A stretch of DNA of 26,872 nucleotides, taken from positions 1 through 26,872 of the forward strand of contig CAKUUM010000035.1 of assembly GCA_934692905.1 (NCBI GenBank), read 5' to 3'. The notes beneath the pieces were generated by a model. The model worked only from the letters and a program-made list of their open reading frames with translations, did not search any database and had not been told where the DNA came from. Origin of the DNA: an uncultured Bacteroidales bacterium (GTDB lineage Bacteria > Bacteroidota > Bacteroidia > Bacteroidales > Paludibacteraceae). The position numbers and the translations under genes were made by a program. Within the stretch, counting starts at the first letter, position 1, and the number at the start of each line of letters is the position of its first letter. Positions 8,878 to 16,634 of the stretch are shown one piece after another.

Positions 8878-9063
8878 ATGGCACATCCTAAACGAAGACA
8901 ATCGCACACCAGACAAGCGAAACGTCGTACCCATGACGTGGCAAAGATGCCCGCTTTGGCTATCTGCCCGAACTGCGGCTCGCACTACATCTACCACACG
9001 GTATGCCCGTCTTGCGGCTACTATCGTGGCAAGTTGGCGATAGAGAAAGCAGCAGAGGCTTAG
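8878..9063 (+). CDS. rpmF: 50S ribosomal protein L32
   Basis: 61 residues, starting MAHPKRRQSHTRQAKRRTHD, the typical basic N-terminus of L32. A zinc-ribbon follows, with CPNCG (CxxC) and CPSCGYYRG (CxxC). Length and motifs match the family. It follows yceD, the conserved pairing. In many Bacteroidales fabH, era and der come next; here a pseudouridine synthase follows instead. A hairpin lies at 9125-9162, after the stop. Confidence 0.97.
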   Translation: MAHPKRRQSHTRQAKRRTHDVAKMPALAICPNCGSHYIYHTVCPSCGYYRGKLAIEKAAEA

Positions 9064-9124
9064 TACTGACTGCGATTGCGGCATTGGGTGTCGGGAGACG
9101 CCGGTGCCTGTTTATGAACATTAC

Positions 9125-9162
9125 GCATAGGCTCCCTGTGGTAAAACGCGCGGAGCCTATGC
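9125..9162 (+). terminator. 11-bp stem-loop after rpmF
   Basis: GCATAGGCTCC (9125-9135) and GGAGCCTATGC (9152-9162) are perfect inverted copies around a 16-base loop. There is no T-run directly after, so it may be an RNA-stability or processing hairpin rather than a strict terminator. Confidence 0.5.
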
Positions 9163-9183
9163 CGGTAACCAACCAAGACCTTA

Positions 9184-9203
9184 TCATGAAAGCCTTTTCA
9201 TGA
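9184..9203 (+). other. Palindrome in the leader of the pseudouridine synthase gene
   Basis: TCATGAAA (9184-9191) and TTTCATGA (9196-9203) form a perfect 8-bp stem around GCCT, 41 bp before the start codon at 9245. It could be a protein-binding site or an RNA hairpin; nothing further can be said. Confidence 0.4.
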
Positions 9204-9244
9204 AAACGACAAACAGACAAAAACCAATCTAACCAACCAAACAA

Positions 9245-10372
9245 ATGGTAGAACAAGACAACCACACCCCACGCCAGGGTGGCTACCGTCAGGATGAGAA
9301 TCCGCGTGAGCAGTATGGCGCAACGATGTCGCCGGATGGCGCTTCCGTACGTCCCCGATTCAACACTTACCCCCCGAGAGAGGGTGGCAGAACCCGTCAG
9401 CGTTTCACACGTCCGAATACAGGGCGTGTAGAGAAGGTGGAACCGCGTCCGTATAATCCTGCGGACGGCGAGGCACGCCCCTACAATCCGGAACGCCGTC
9501 CCTCTTTCCGCCCGAATATGGGTAACCAGCCACGCCCTTATCGCAATGCCGACGGGGAGGAAATGCAACGCCCGTATCGCCCGAAACCCAAACGTAATCA
9601 GGGACTTTACTCACAACGCAAACGACAAGAGTACATTAAGAGTTACGAAGATCCGACCAAGCCGATACGCCTTAACAAGTATCTCGCCAATGCAGGCATC
9701 TGCTCGCGCCGCGAGGCAGACGATTTCATACAGGCAGGCGTTATTACGGTGAATGGTCAAGTGGTTGATAATCTGGGTGCTAAGGTGCTGCCAACGGACA
9801 AGGTGATGTTCCATGACCAGCCTGTCCGCCGCGAGAGGAAAGTCTATATCCTCCTCAACAAGCCCAAGAATACAGTGACTACCACCGATGACCCAGAGGA
9901 GCGTCATACGGTGCTTGACATTGTGCGCAATGCCTGTGCAGAGCGCATATATCCTGTCGGGCGCCTTGACCGCAACACCACAGGTGTGCTGTTGCTGACC
10001 AATGACGGCGACCTCGCCGCAAAACTGACGCACCCGAAGTTCGGCAAGAAGAAGATTTATGCTGTCACCCTTGACCGCGAGATTGACGAGGCCGACGAGG
10101 CTGTACTCCGTGCGGGCGTGGAGATTGACGGTGAGAAGGTGGTTCCGGACGCCCTGGAGTTCCCCAAAGAGGACCGCAAACATATCGGCATCGAAATCCA
10201 CTCGGGACAAAACCGTGTAGTGCGCCGTATGTTTGAGAAGATTGGGTACAAGGTGACCAAACTGGACCGCGTTTCGTTCGCCGGAATTACCAAGAAGAAT
10301 GTGGGGCGCGGCAAGTACCGTTTCCTGACGGCTAAAGAAGTGGCTATGCTCCAAATGGGCGCATTTGAATAA
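9245..10372 (+). CDS. rluB: 23S rRNA pseudouridine synthase, RluB/RsuA type, with Arg/Pro-rich N-terminal extension
   Basis: 375 residues. Residues 1 to about 135 are low-complexity and rich in Arg, Pro, Tyr and Asn, with repeated RPYNP/RPYR words. An S4 RNA-binding domain follows from about 139 (IRLNKYLANAGICSRREADD). The catalytic domain begins with VYILLNKPKNTVTT and carries the active-site loop GRLDRNTTGVLLLTNDGDL (catalytic Asp near 242). A C-terminal NRVVRRMFEKIGY motif is typical of RsuA/RluB/RluE/RluF enzymes. The reaction is uridine to pseudouridine in rRNA, most likely 23S; the exact site cannot be read from sequence. The head resembles the basic, disordered tails seen on this enzyme in other Bacteroidota. 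The stop codon sits in the loop of a 7-bp palindrome. Confidence 0.9.
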   Translation: MVEQDNHTPRQGGYRQDENPREQYGATMSPDGASVRPRFNTYPPREGGRTRQRFTRPNTGRVEKVEPRPYNPADGEARPYNPERRPSFRPNMGNQPRPYRNADGEEMQRPYRPKPKRNQGLYSQRKRQEYIKSYEDPTKPIRLNKYLANAGICSRREADDFIQAGVITVNGQVVDNLGAKVLPTDKVMFHDQPVRRERKVYILLNKPKNTVTTTDDPEERHTVLDIVRNACAERIYPVGRLDRNTTGVLLLTNDGDLAAKLTHPKFGKKKIYAVTLDREIDEADEAVLRAGVEIDGEKVVPDALEFPKEDRKHIGIEIHSGQNRVVRRMFEKIGYKVTKLDRVSFAGITKKNVGRGKYRFLTAKEVAMLQMGAFE

Positions 10373-10379
10373 TCAAATG
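10362..10379. repeat. Palindrome with the rluB stop codon in its loop
   Basis: CATTTGA (10362-10368) and TCAAATG (10373-10379) are perfect inverted copies around ATAA, which contains the TAA stop at 10370-10372. Confidence 0.6.
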
Positions 10380-10413
10380 GCTGTCCATCAGATATTTACA
10401 AGGATTCCTCTCC

Positions 10414-10445
10414 CGCAATACGGGAGGGGAATTGCTGTTTAATCA
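10414..10445 (+). terminator. Hairpin terminator after rluB
   Basis: ATTCCTCTCCCG (10414-10425) pairs with CGGGAGGGGAAT (10431-10442) with a single G-T pair around CAATA, 41 bp after the stop. A short T-run follows (TGCTGTTT). It separates rluB from the esterase gene. Confidence 0.7.
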
Positions 10446-10456
10446 TCCGTAAGATT

Positions 10457-11563
10457 ATGAAGAGATATTCCCTTTTTCTCATTTGCCTGCTGGCAAACCT
10501 TGCAGTCATGGCGGAGACAGTCCCAGCCACTGACTCGCGTATCACTTTCGTTGGACGCACCCAGGTGCGTAATACTTCCGTGGCTTTCGATTGGACTGCC
10601 ACTACCATCCGCGTTGCCTACTCGGGCAAGACGCTCACCATGCGCGTCTCCGACACCCAACGCAACTACTACAACGTCTGGATTGACTGCCCGACCTCTG
10701 ACGAGCCCAACCGCATTATCACTACGCAAGGCAACGATACCCTCATTGCAGTGGTGTCGCCCGATGACCCCGTCAACAAGACGCGCCGCGGTATCCATGA
10801 GGTGATTATACAAAAACGCACCGAGGGTGAGCAGGGTACTACCACTATCCATGAGTTTACTGCCGACCGTTTCTACCCAGCCACCCCGCTGCTGCCGCGC
10901 CAACTGGAGTTTATCGGCGATAGTTATACGTGTGGTTACGGCTCCGAAAACAGCGTCAAGACGGACCCCTTTACGCCTGAAACAGAGAATGCATCGAAGA
11001 CTTATGCCGCCATTATCGCACGTTATTTTGAGGCAGATTATGTTGCTATTGCGCACTCGGGTATGGGTATCACGCGCAACTACAACTCGAAATTTAACGG
11101 CTGGTGGATGCCGGAACGCTACTTGCAGACCTTTGATATGGACTCTACGCAAGCCATGCGCTGGTCGGTGCAGGACTCGGATTTCCGTCCCGCTATGACG
11201 ATCATCTATCTGGGTGCCAATGATTTCTCGGTGGCTATGCAGCCAAAATACGAGAAATTCCGTGACCAATACTATAAACTGCTGCGCGAAATCAAGGCTA
11301 ATTACGGAGAGGAACATCCTGTGTTGTGTGTCACCACCAAGGCGCATGAATACCTGTTTACGTATGTGCGCGAACTGGTGGACAACTGCGGTATGAAGAA
11401 TGTGTCGTACCTCGGACTTTGTCCTGCTTTGCATGACAATGACAGCGACCTCGGGGCGTCTTCCCACCCGAACTATACGGGGCATCAGAAGATTGCCTAC
11501 TCGGTGATTCCATACGTGGCGACCATCACGGGGTGGGGGTTACAGGACAATCCTGTCAAGTAA
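10457..11563 (+). CDS. Secreted SGNH/GDSL esterase, carbohydrate esterase family 2-like
   Basis: 368 residues with a signal peptide (MKRYSLFLICLLANLAVMA). The N-terminal half (about 25-145) looks like the jelly-roll module of CE2 esterases (ITFVGRTQVRN, then YYNVWIDC). The C-terminal half is an SGNH hydrolase: the nucleophile is in FIGDSYTCGYGSEN (Ser about 156), the GAND block is in YLGANDFS, and the catalytic His is in SSHPNYTGHQ (His about 337). CE2 enzymes remove acetyl groups from plant polysaccharides such as xylan or mannan, in the periplasm or outside the cell; the actual substrate is inferred. It is flanked by a terminator on each side and so is probably transcribed alone. No glycoside hydrolase or SusC/D gene lies next to it. 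Confidence 0.88.
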   Translation: MKRYSLFLICLLANLAVMAETVPATDSRITFVGRTQVRNTSVAFDWTATTIRVAYSGKTLTMRVSDTQRNYYNVWIDCPTSDEPNRIITTQGNDTLIAVVSPDDPVNKTRRGIHEVIIQKRTEGEQGTTTIHEFTADRFYPATPLLPRQLEFIGDSYTCGYGSENSVKTDPFTPETENASKTYAAIIARYFEADYVAIAHSGMGITRNYNSKFNGWWMPERYLQTFDMDSTQAMRWSVQDSDFRPAMTIIYLGANDFSVAMQPKYEKFRDQYYKLLREIKANYGEEHPVLCVTTKAHEYLFTYVRELVDNCGMKNVSYLGLCPALHDNDSDLGASSHPNYTGHQKIAYSVIPYVATITGWGLQDNPVK

Positions 11564-11581
11564 CAGTAAAAAGAATTTACT

Positions 11582-11616
11582 AAATGGCTGCTTACGTTGG
11601 TAGGCAGCCATTTTTT
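11582..11616. terminator. Strong bidirectional terminator between convergent genes
   Basis: A 14-bp stem with one G-T pair (11582-11595 with 11600-11613) and loop GTTG is flanked by A-runs on the left and a T-run at 11611-11616. It serves the esterase gene from the left and the minus-strand HAD gene from the right. The HAD stop codon (11615-11617) lies at its edge. Confidence 0.9.
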
Positions 11617-12223
11617 ACAGGTCTTTGGAGAGGGCTGTGAGGGTGGGGTAGGTGTGCCAGCCGAGGGCCTGAGCGGGGAGAAGATTGGCGGGGAGGTCGT
11701 CCACGAAGCAGTAGGGAGTGGGGCAATGGTGCCGGGTGAGGTAGGATTGGACCGCGGCATAGATGCGCGGGTCGGGCTTGCTGAGGTGGAGGAGGTGGGA
11801 GAGGAAACAGTGCTCGAAGACGGACATGTCGTAGTGAGAGCAGATATCGTGCCAGTGGAGTTCGTTGTTGTTGCTCAGCAGGAAGAGGCGATAGCCGTGG
11901 TCATGCCATTGGCGCAGCAGGGCAAGGCGGTCGGCAGGTATGCCGCCGTGCATAGCATTCCAAGCATCAATGAGGTCTTGCGGCGTGGTGCCCGGGCGGG
12001 CATAGCGCAAGAGGGTGCCAATGAACGTGTCGGCAGAGATGAGTCCGCGCTCGAACTGTTCCATAAGGCTGTCGGCAGTGCCCTCGCCGTTGGTGGCAAG
12101 ACCCAAGAGGCTGTTCATCTGCTCCTCACCGAGCAGGTGGCGGAAACGTGACAAGCACTCGGGCATATTGTGCTGCATCAGCACGCCGCCCATGTCCAAA
12201 ATAATGGTCGGAGAATCAGACAT
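11615..12223 (-). CDS. HAD-superfamily hydrolase, subfamily IA (YihX-like)
   Basis: 202 residues from the ATG at 12223. Motif I is IILDMGGVLMQ (Asp nucleophile, with Gly-Gly after it as in the YihX/epoxide-hydrolase-like branch), motif II LFLLSNNNELHW, motif III LSKPDPRIY (Lys) and motif IV CFVDDLPANLLPA. Length and motif spacing fit a phosphatase acting on small phosphorylated sugars or nucleotides; the substrate is unknown. An in-frame ATG at 12232 would add three residues but lies inside a dispersed 34-bp repeat, so 12223 is preferred. The stop overlaps the shared terminator. It is last in a minus-strand run after yggS, with a 66-bp gap. Confidence 0.88.
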   Translation of the reverse strand: MSDSPTIILDMGGVLMQHNMPECLSRFRHLLGEEQMNSLLGLATNGEGTADSLMEQFERGLISADTFIGTLLRYARPGTTPQDLIDAWNAMHGGIPADRLALLRQWHDHGYRLFLLSNNNELHWHDICSHYDMSVFEHCFLSHLLHLSKPDPRIYAAVQSYLTRHHCPTPYCFVDDLPANLLPAQALGWHTYPTLTALSKDL

Positions 12224-12227
12224 ATAA

Positions 12228-12261
12228 AACATTAATTACCGTGTAATTAACCATTAATTCC
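12228..12261 (+). repeat. 34-bp dispersed repeat, copy 1
   Basis: This 34-bp sequence is identical, in inverted orientation, to 22122-22155. It contains the palindrome TTAATTAC-CGT-GTAATTAA at 12232-12250. This copy lies directly before the start codon of the HAD gene. Confidence 0.9.
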
Positions 12262-12289
12262 CGGGCATTACTTATTCTTTTGGGATATT

Positions 12290-12925
12290 TCACTTGGAAT
12301 AATCGCGTTCACCGAAGATGGTGGTGCCGATGCGGACAAGGGTGCTGCCCTCTTCGATGGCGAGGAGGTAGTCGTGGGACATACCCATGCTGAGGATGGG
12401 TAGTTGGCGAGCATCGCAGATGGTCTTGAGGGCGTGGAAGCAACGACGAATCTCCTGTGTATCATCGGTTTGCGTAGCCATACCCATAATGCCGCATACC
12501 TCTACCCACGGGTAGGCGGTGAAGTCGGCGGGCAGTTCGTCGGGTGCGAAACCCGTCTTGGTTTCCTCGCGGGCGACATGCACCTCGAGCAGCACTTTGA
12601 CGCGGCGTTGTATACGCTCCGCCTCGCGGTTGATGGTTTCCAGAAGGCGCAGACTATCCACAGACTGTATCATATAGACGAATGGGATAATGGCACGCAC
12701 TTTGTTGGTTTGCAGGTGCCCGATGAAGTGCCAGCGTATGTCGCGGGGCAGGGACTCGTATTTGGGCAGGAGTTCCTGCACACGGCTCTCGCCGAAGTCG
12801 CGTTCGCCGGCGTTGTAGGCTTCGAGGATTGCCTCAGAGGGGTGAAACTTGCTGACACACACCAACTTGACCCCTTCGGGCAAGTGGCGGCGGATGTCGG
12901 CAATGTGTAGGGAAATGTCGGTCAT
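12290..12925 (-). CDS. YggS/PLPBP-family pyridoxal-phosphate homeostasis protein
   Basis: 211 residues from the ATG at 12925. The PLP-binding lysine is in VCVSKFHPSEAI (about residue 26), followed by the family blocks RDFGESRVQEL, WHFIGHLQTNKVR and IMGMATQTDD. The phosphate-binding end has LSMGMSHDY and VRIGTTIFGERDY. These are single-domain, fold-type III TIM barrels without known catalysis that control PLP and amino-acid balance in the cytoplasm. An ATG at 12967 would add 14 residues; the later start places the lysine where the family has it. It is followed by the HAD gene. The 186-bp gap to DUF4494 upstream contains an 11-bp repeat array. Confidence 0.92.
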   Translation of the reverse strand: MTDISLHIADIRRHLPEGVKLVCVSKFHPSEAILEAYNAGERDFGESRVQELLPKYESLPRDIRWHFIGHLQTNKVRAIIPFVYMIQSVDSLRLLETINREAERIQRRVKVLLEVHVAREETKTGFAPDELPADFTAYPWVEVCGIMGMATQTDDTQEIRRCFHALKTICDARQLPILSMGMSHDYLLAIEEGSTLVRIGTTIFGERDYSK

Positions 12926-12996
12926 GGGTTGTAGTTGTAAAAAGTCAAGTGGCTTATTTTCAGACAATTAAAAATAGACAAGAAACCGTCTATCCA

Positions 12997-13051
12997 CTCG
13001 GCAAGGTCAGGGAAATATCAGGGAAACCTATAGGAAACGGATTGGTAAAAT
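12997..13051. repeat. 11-bp-period array B
   Basis: Units in 11-bp steps from 12997: CTCGGCAAGGT, CAGGGAAATAT, CAGGGAAACCT, ATAGGAAACGG, ATTGGTAAAAT. The words AAGGTCAGGGAAA and CAGGGAAA also occur, on the other strand, in the array at 22002-22074. It occupies the spacer between the DUF4494 and yggS genes. Confidence 0.8.
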
Positions 13052-13111
13052 CAGTCTTTTGAACGTCTAAATAAGCAGCGATATTCTTACTTTGCCGTTA
13101 CCGGGTTCGCA

Positions 13112-13528
13112 TTAATCCACAGCGCGGAAGACCTCGAGGATAGGCGACTTGGCGATGTTAACTATCTCACAATCAATGCTTGCGAGCGATTGCATGAGAC
13201 TCTTGACGGCTTCGTTGAGGTCGTTTGCCTGTACGTAGATATTTGCACCTTTGCGGGTCTCCTTGCCGTTGTCCTCCACGGTAATCATGTCGACGCGCGC
13301 CTTGTACCAGAACTCGGCATCGGGGTTAGGAATCATGTCGTAGAATTGTACCTGTTTGCAACTCTTGACCTCCCATTCGCCTGATATAAAGGGTTTTATC
13401 TCATCGATAAGGCGCGTCTCCACAGCGGCGCAGGTGAGCCCTTCGACCATGTATGTCTCCTTGACAGCAGCGGGATTGTCTTCGCCCGTCTGGCGGGTGT
13501 AACTGATTTTGAGTTCGTAGAAAACCAT
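13112..13528 (-). CDS. DUF4494 domain protein
   Basis: 138 residues and no signal peptide. The family pattern is visible: an opening FYELKISYTRQTGED, then VEGLTCAAVETRLIDEIKPF, the conserved ISGEWEV, and a middle part FWYKARVDMITVEDNGKE. A closing NIYVQANDLNEAVKSL is followed by I...SPILEVF. DUF4494 is a small cytoplasmic Bacteroidota family of unknown function. The gene lies 52 bp beyond the start of the spacer after the phosphatase-fold gene on the same strand. That spacer holds TACGAT repeats. Confidence 0.85.
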   Translation of the reverse strand: MVFYELKISYTRQTGEDNPAAVKETYMVEGLTCAAVETRLIDEIKPFISGEWEVKSCKQVQFYDMIPNPDAEFWYKARVDMITVEDNGKETRKGANIYVQANDLNEAVKSLMQSLASIDCEIVNIAKSPILEVFRAVD

Positions 13529-13550
13529 AATTATTTACGATTTAGATATT

Positions 13551-13565
13551 TACGATGTACGATTT
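13551..13565 (-). repeat. TACGATGTACGATTT repeat, copy 1
   Basis: The 15-mer TACGATGTACGATTT at 13551-13565 matches the reverse complement of 25227-25241 exactly. A further TACGATTT lies at 13536. Both sites are short spacers next to minus-strand genes. Confidence 0.7.
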
Positions 13566-13580
13566 ATTTTTGGTATTTAA

Positions 13581-15053
13581 TTATTTCATTATGAGTGATT
13601 TAACGTCCGTTGCGTGCAAGTCGCCCTCGGGGAATGTGCGCAGGGTGCCCGACCACAAGAGGAGTGGCGCGGTGGGGCAGGACTGGATGACGCGGTCGTA
13701 GGTGGTGCGCTCGTCGGAGTCGAGGAGCCAGTTGTCCTGCAGTTGGAAATAGACGTCGCCCGCGTGCTTGCGGTAGATAGAGGTGCGGTCCTCGGACGTG
13801 ATGGCTTCGTGGATGGGGAATGCCACCTGCACGCCCTCGAAATCCATGAGGAAATTCGCCACCTGACGCTGGAAAGTCTCGAGCGACAGACGTTTCTGCT
13901 CGATGAGTGTGCGGTTGAGGTAGATGAACGGTCCGTAGCCGCCGTCCACCCAGCGCTCGTGCCCGTACATCGCCATGAGGTAGGTGCCGGTGAGGGCTGC
14001 GGCGCGGTCCACGTTGAAATGCCGCACTGGCAAGCCTGCCATCTCAAGGGTCTGCGCTGAATATCCGAGGAAGGGCCGCCCGACGACAAGCAGTTGGTAT
14101 TGCGCCTTGCCGATACGGCGGTTGAGTTGCTCCATAAGGAAGCCAAGGTCCTGGTTGATACCGAGATACATATCTTCCTGTTCGGCGGACGCGAGCGCGT
14201 CGGATGTGGCGTGCGGGGAGAGGGTGGTCAGTTGGAGAAGGAGTAGGTCGGGCGTGTCGTCCGCGCCGAGTTGCAGGTCTTTTTGCAGGGCGAGCGCCAT
14301 CTCAATGACGAGCGTGTTGGCGGCAGGCGTGCGCAATAACTGGGCGTTTGGCGTGTATGAGAAGGGCTTTTTGCGCTCTTCGGGCGTGGGGCGCATATAC
14401 ATGGAAACGTCCATGCGCGGTGTCCACGGGCGGTTTGCCAGTTCGGCGATGCGCCCGCTGACGTTCATCGCGTCAGCCGCTGCGGGGAGCCCTTCGGCAT
14501 AGAAAGAGGTGGTTGCCCATTTCTGTTCGCGGGGGTCGAGCCAACAGCACGCATTGGCGGCGTGCCCCGCCATGAGCACGGTGGCTTCGGGCTGGAGTCC
14601 GATGGCGTAAATCTTCGCCTGCGTGCCCTGTAGAATACGCCATTCGTCTGACAATGAGACGGATAGCAGCGTACGCGGCGACAGGTCGAGGTCGGTGCCG
14701 ATGCCTGCCGCTTGGCGGTCTTCGAGTGTGGCATGGACGTTGCGGTCGGTGCGCGAGAAGTACGTATCCGCCATAATGCCATGGTGCGACGGGGTGGTGC
14801 CCGTCATGAGTGTGGCGGTGGTCTCCTGCCCGCCATAGACGAGGTGCGGGAAGTCCACGGTGGTCTGATACGCCTCTTCGCTGAGCGTCCGCAAGCCGCC
14901 CGCAGGCCAATAGGAACGCAGGTCGGTGAGGTTTTCCTGGGTCATGCCATCCACCACCACCATCACCGTGAGACGCGGCAAGGCGTTGATGTTCAGGGAA
15001 TAGAGGATAGAGAGCAGGGCTATCAGTGAAGTGTGTAGATGAGTCGTGCGCAT
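13581..15053 (-). CDS. Alkaline-phosphatase-family protein, apparently with degenerate metal site
   Basis: 490 residues from the ATG at 15053. The frame is open further upstream to 15275, but only this start gives a signal peptide (MRTTHLHTSLIALLSILYSLN) and only a short overlap with the previous gene. The N-terminal half keeps the type I phosphodiesterase/PafA pattern: VMVVVDGM (first metal Asp), GGQETTATLMTGTTPSHHGI (Thr nucleophile region) and a MADTYFSR block. In the C-terminal half the positions normally holding metal ligands look altered. The usual D...GH reads LTTLSPHATSD, the usual T-A-D-H-G reads LVVGRPFLGY, and the usual T-H-V-P-L-L reads TAPLLLW. It may therefore be a non-catalytic relative in the periplasm. 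It overlaps DUF4105 by 31 bp and is last of a rpoN-PAP2-DUF4105 run. Confidence 0.85.
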   Translation of the reverse strand: MRTTHLHTSLIALLSILYSLNINALPRLTVMVVVDGMTQENLTDLRSYWPAGGLRTLSEEAYQTTVDFPHLVYGGQETTATLMTGTTPSHHGIMADTYFSRTDRNVHATLEDRQAAGIGTDLDLSPRTLLSVSLSDEWRILQGTQAKIYAIGLQPEATVLMAGHAANACCWLDPREQKWATTSFYAEGLPAAADAMNVSGRIAELANRPWTPRMDVSMYMRPTPEERKKPFSYTPNAQLLRTPAANTLVIEMALALQKDLQLGADDTPDLLLLQLTTLSPHATSDALASAEQEDMYLGINQDLGFLMEQLNRRIGKAQYQLLVVGRPFLGYSAQTLEMAGLPVRHFNVDRAAALTGTYLMAMYGHERWVDGGYGPFIYLNRTLIEQKRLSLETFQRQVANFLMDFEGVQVAFPIHEAITSEDRTSIYRKHAGDVYFQLQDNWLLDSDERTTYDRVIQSCPTAPLLLWSGTLRTFPEGDLHATDVKSLIMK

Positions 15054-16006
15054 AGGTGAAGAACGGGGAATAGCAGCAGCCGCCAGTTGAAGCCGACCAA
15101 CGGATGCGACGAGAAGAAGGTCAGGAAGACCACGATAGCAATCAGGACGAGGTACACGAGCCCCAAGAGCACGTCCACCCACCAACTCAAGCGTCCGCGG
15201 CGGCGGTCGAGCAGCGAGATGCCAACCATCACGAGGACAAACAACCCGATGCCCAGCCAGCAGTTGGCGTACCACGGCACGGGCGCGATGTCAAAAGGCG
15301 CGATGTACTCGCTCAGCACCAGCGGCGTGCCGTCCGCGAGGCGTGCTTCGGACATGAAAAACATCAGTTCTTCGGGCAGAAACAGCCGCTGTTCGTTGTC
15401 CATAGGCGCATCCGCGCGCCTGCCGAAGATGAGGTTGATGCCGAAGTCCACCCACGAGTTGCGCCCCGTGTAGCGGGAGATGGCACGGCGGTATGGCTGA
15501 TGGATATATCCTTGATAATCAGACAGTATGGTGTCGCCAAGCGCGTCTTTGATAAGGTGATAGGGGCGCGTGGCGCAGTTGTCGAACACGAAATTGTAGT
15601 GGTAGAAGCGGTTCTCGGGTTGGTAGTTGACGAGCAGCGCATCGAACACCTGCTGCATCTGCGTGTGCGTCAGGTTGAGCCGCTGCCAATAGACCTTGCG
15701 CCCCACGCGCTCCGCGCTCTCGCGGAAGTAGCGCAACGGCTCGATGCCGAGTTGGTAGTAGGTGTCGCCCTTGACGAACTTGAGGTAGAAGTCCTCGGTG
15801 TCGAAGGAGAAAATGCCATAATTGAACACCACGTCAATGCCCTGCGCCTTGTCCTCCACGAGGATGGCGGAGTGCCCGTACTTCGACCACACCTGCGTGC
15901 CCGGGGTGCACGTCAGCAGATAGACGTGCGCGCTATCGCTCAGCGTTTGGGCGCCGGCGAGCAGCGAACATACACATAACGCTATTGTTATCAACCACTT
16001 ACGCAT
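15023..16006 (-). CDS. DUF4105 (Lnb-like periplasmic domain) membrane protein
   Basis: 327 residues with a signal peptide (MRKWLITIALCVCSLLAGA). The DUF4105 domain follows: SKYGHSAILVED, VFNYGIFSFDTEDFYLKF, and NFVFDNCATRPYHLI with the conserved N-C. The last 90 residues hold about three or four membrane helices (WLGIGLFVLVMVGISLL; WWVDVLLGLVYLVLIAIVVF; WRLLLFPVLHLCARLI). The DUF4105 family is periplasmic and of uncertain function. Its first codons overlap the PAP2 gene by 8 bp and its end overlaps the phosphatase-fold gene by 31 bp, so all are almost certainly translated from one mRNA. Confidence 0.87.
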   Translation of the reverse strand: MRKWLITIALCVCSLLAGAQTLSDSAHVYLLTCTPGTQVWSKYGHSAILVEDKAQGIDVVFNYGIFSFDTEDFYLKFVKGDTYYQLGIEPLRYFRESAERVGRKVYWQRLNLTHTQMQQVFDALLVNYQPENRFYHYNFVFDNCATRPYHLIKDALGDTILSDYQGYIHQPYRRAISRYTGRNSWVDFGINLIFGRRADAPMDNEQRLFLPEELMFFMSEARLADGTPLVLSEYIAPFDIAPVPWYANCWLGIGLFVLVMVGISLLDRRRGRLSWWVDVLLGLVYLVLIAIVVFLTFFSSHPLVGFNWRLLLFPVLHLCARLIYTLH

Positions 16007-16631
16007 ACATCATTATCAGATTAGGCACAAACGTAAACACCAGCCCCAGCAGGTAGCCGCACACCACCTGCATCGGCGTGTGGGCTTTCAGGTAGATGCG
16101 CGCGTACATCATCAGCAGCGACAGCACCAGCACCACGATGACCATTGCCGTCACGTCCACTCCGCCGCACAGCCCGTAACTGCACACCCCACCCAGCAGC
16201 CCGCCCATCGCGGACAGGTGCGCGGAGATTTTCCACCGGCGGTTGATGACCGCCACCGTTGCCAGTGCCAGCGTCGCGCCGACTGCCAACAGCAGCCACA
16301 TCAGCGGCAGATGCATGGTCGCGCGCACAAAGTAACACCAGAAGGCGTAGCACACGGTGCTATATATATAAGGTGTGGTGCGTTGCTTGGGGTCTTCGAT
16401 GTAGAGCGACGTCAGTTGCCCGCGCCGCCACATCCACACTATCAGCGACACCGGTATCAGGCAGGTCAGAAACAGCGTGCCGACCACCGACAGCCACGCC
16501 AGTGTGGCGGGCATCGACGGGCTGTGCACGTGCATCGCCGCGAAGAACAGCCCCATCCCGTAGGTGGGTATCAGCAGCGGATAGAGCACTATGCTCAGCG
16601 TTTTCGCCAGATAATCAAGCACTTTCTGCAT
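15999..16631 (-). CDS. PAP2-superfamily-like integral membrane protein
   Basis: 210 residues, mostly hydrophobic, with about six membrane helices. The conserved part is in the second half: KISAHLSAMGGLLGG (in place of the PSGH block) and ARIYLKAHTPMQVVCGYLLG (in place of SRxxxxxHxxxD, with Arg and His kept and the last Asp changed to Gln). This pattern is recognised as a Bacteroidota branch of PAP2-type phosphatases, which act on lipid phosphates such as undecaprenyl pyrophosphate. Whether this variant is active is unclear because the first motif (KxxxxxxRP) is not clearly present. It starts 3 bp after rpoN ends and overlaps DUF4105 by 8 bp. Confidence 0.78.
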   Translation of the reverse strand: MQKVLDYLAKTLSIVLYPLLIPTYGMGLFFAAMHVHSPSMPATLAWLSVVGTLFLTCLIPVSLIVWMWRRGQLTSLYIEDPKQRTTPYIYSTVCYAFWCYFVRATMHLPLMWLLLAVGATLALATVAVINRRWKISAHLSAMGGLLGGVCSYGLCGGVDVTAMVIVVLVLSLLMMYARIYLKAHTPMQVVCGYLLGLVFTFVPNLIMMYA

Positions 16632-16634
16632 CGT

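Noticed and set aside
13058..13094. Possible plus-strand promoter (TTTG and TACTTTG) at the end of the DUF4494 gene
   Set aside because: The spacer is 26 bp and the -7 box lacks one base; no plus-strand gene follows.
15054..15275. N-terminal extension of the phosphatase-fold frame
   Set aside because: It would overlap DUF4105 by 250 bp and would hide a clear signal peptide that begins at 15053.
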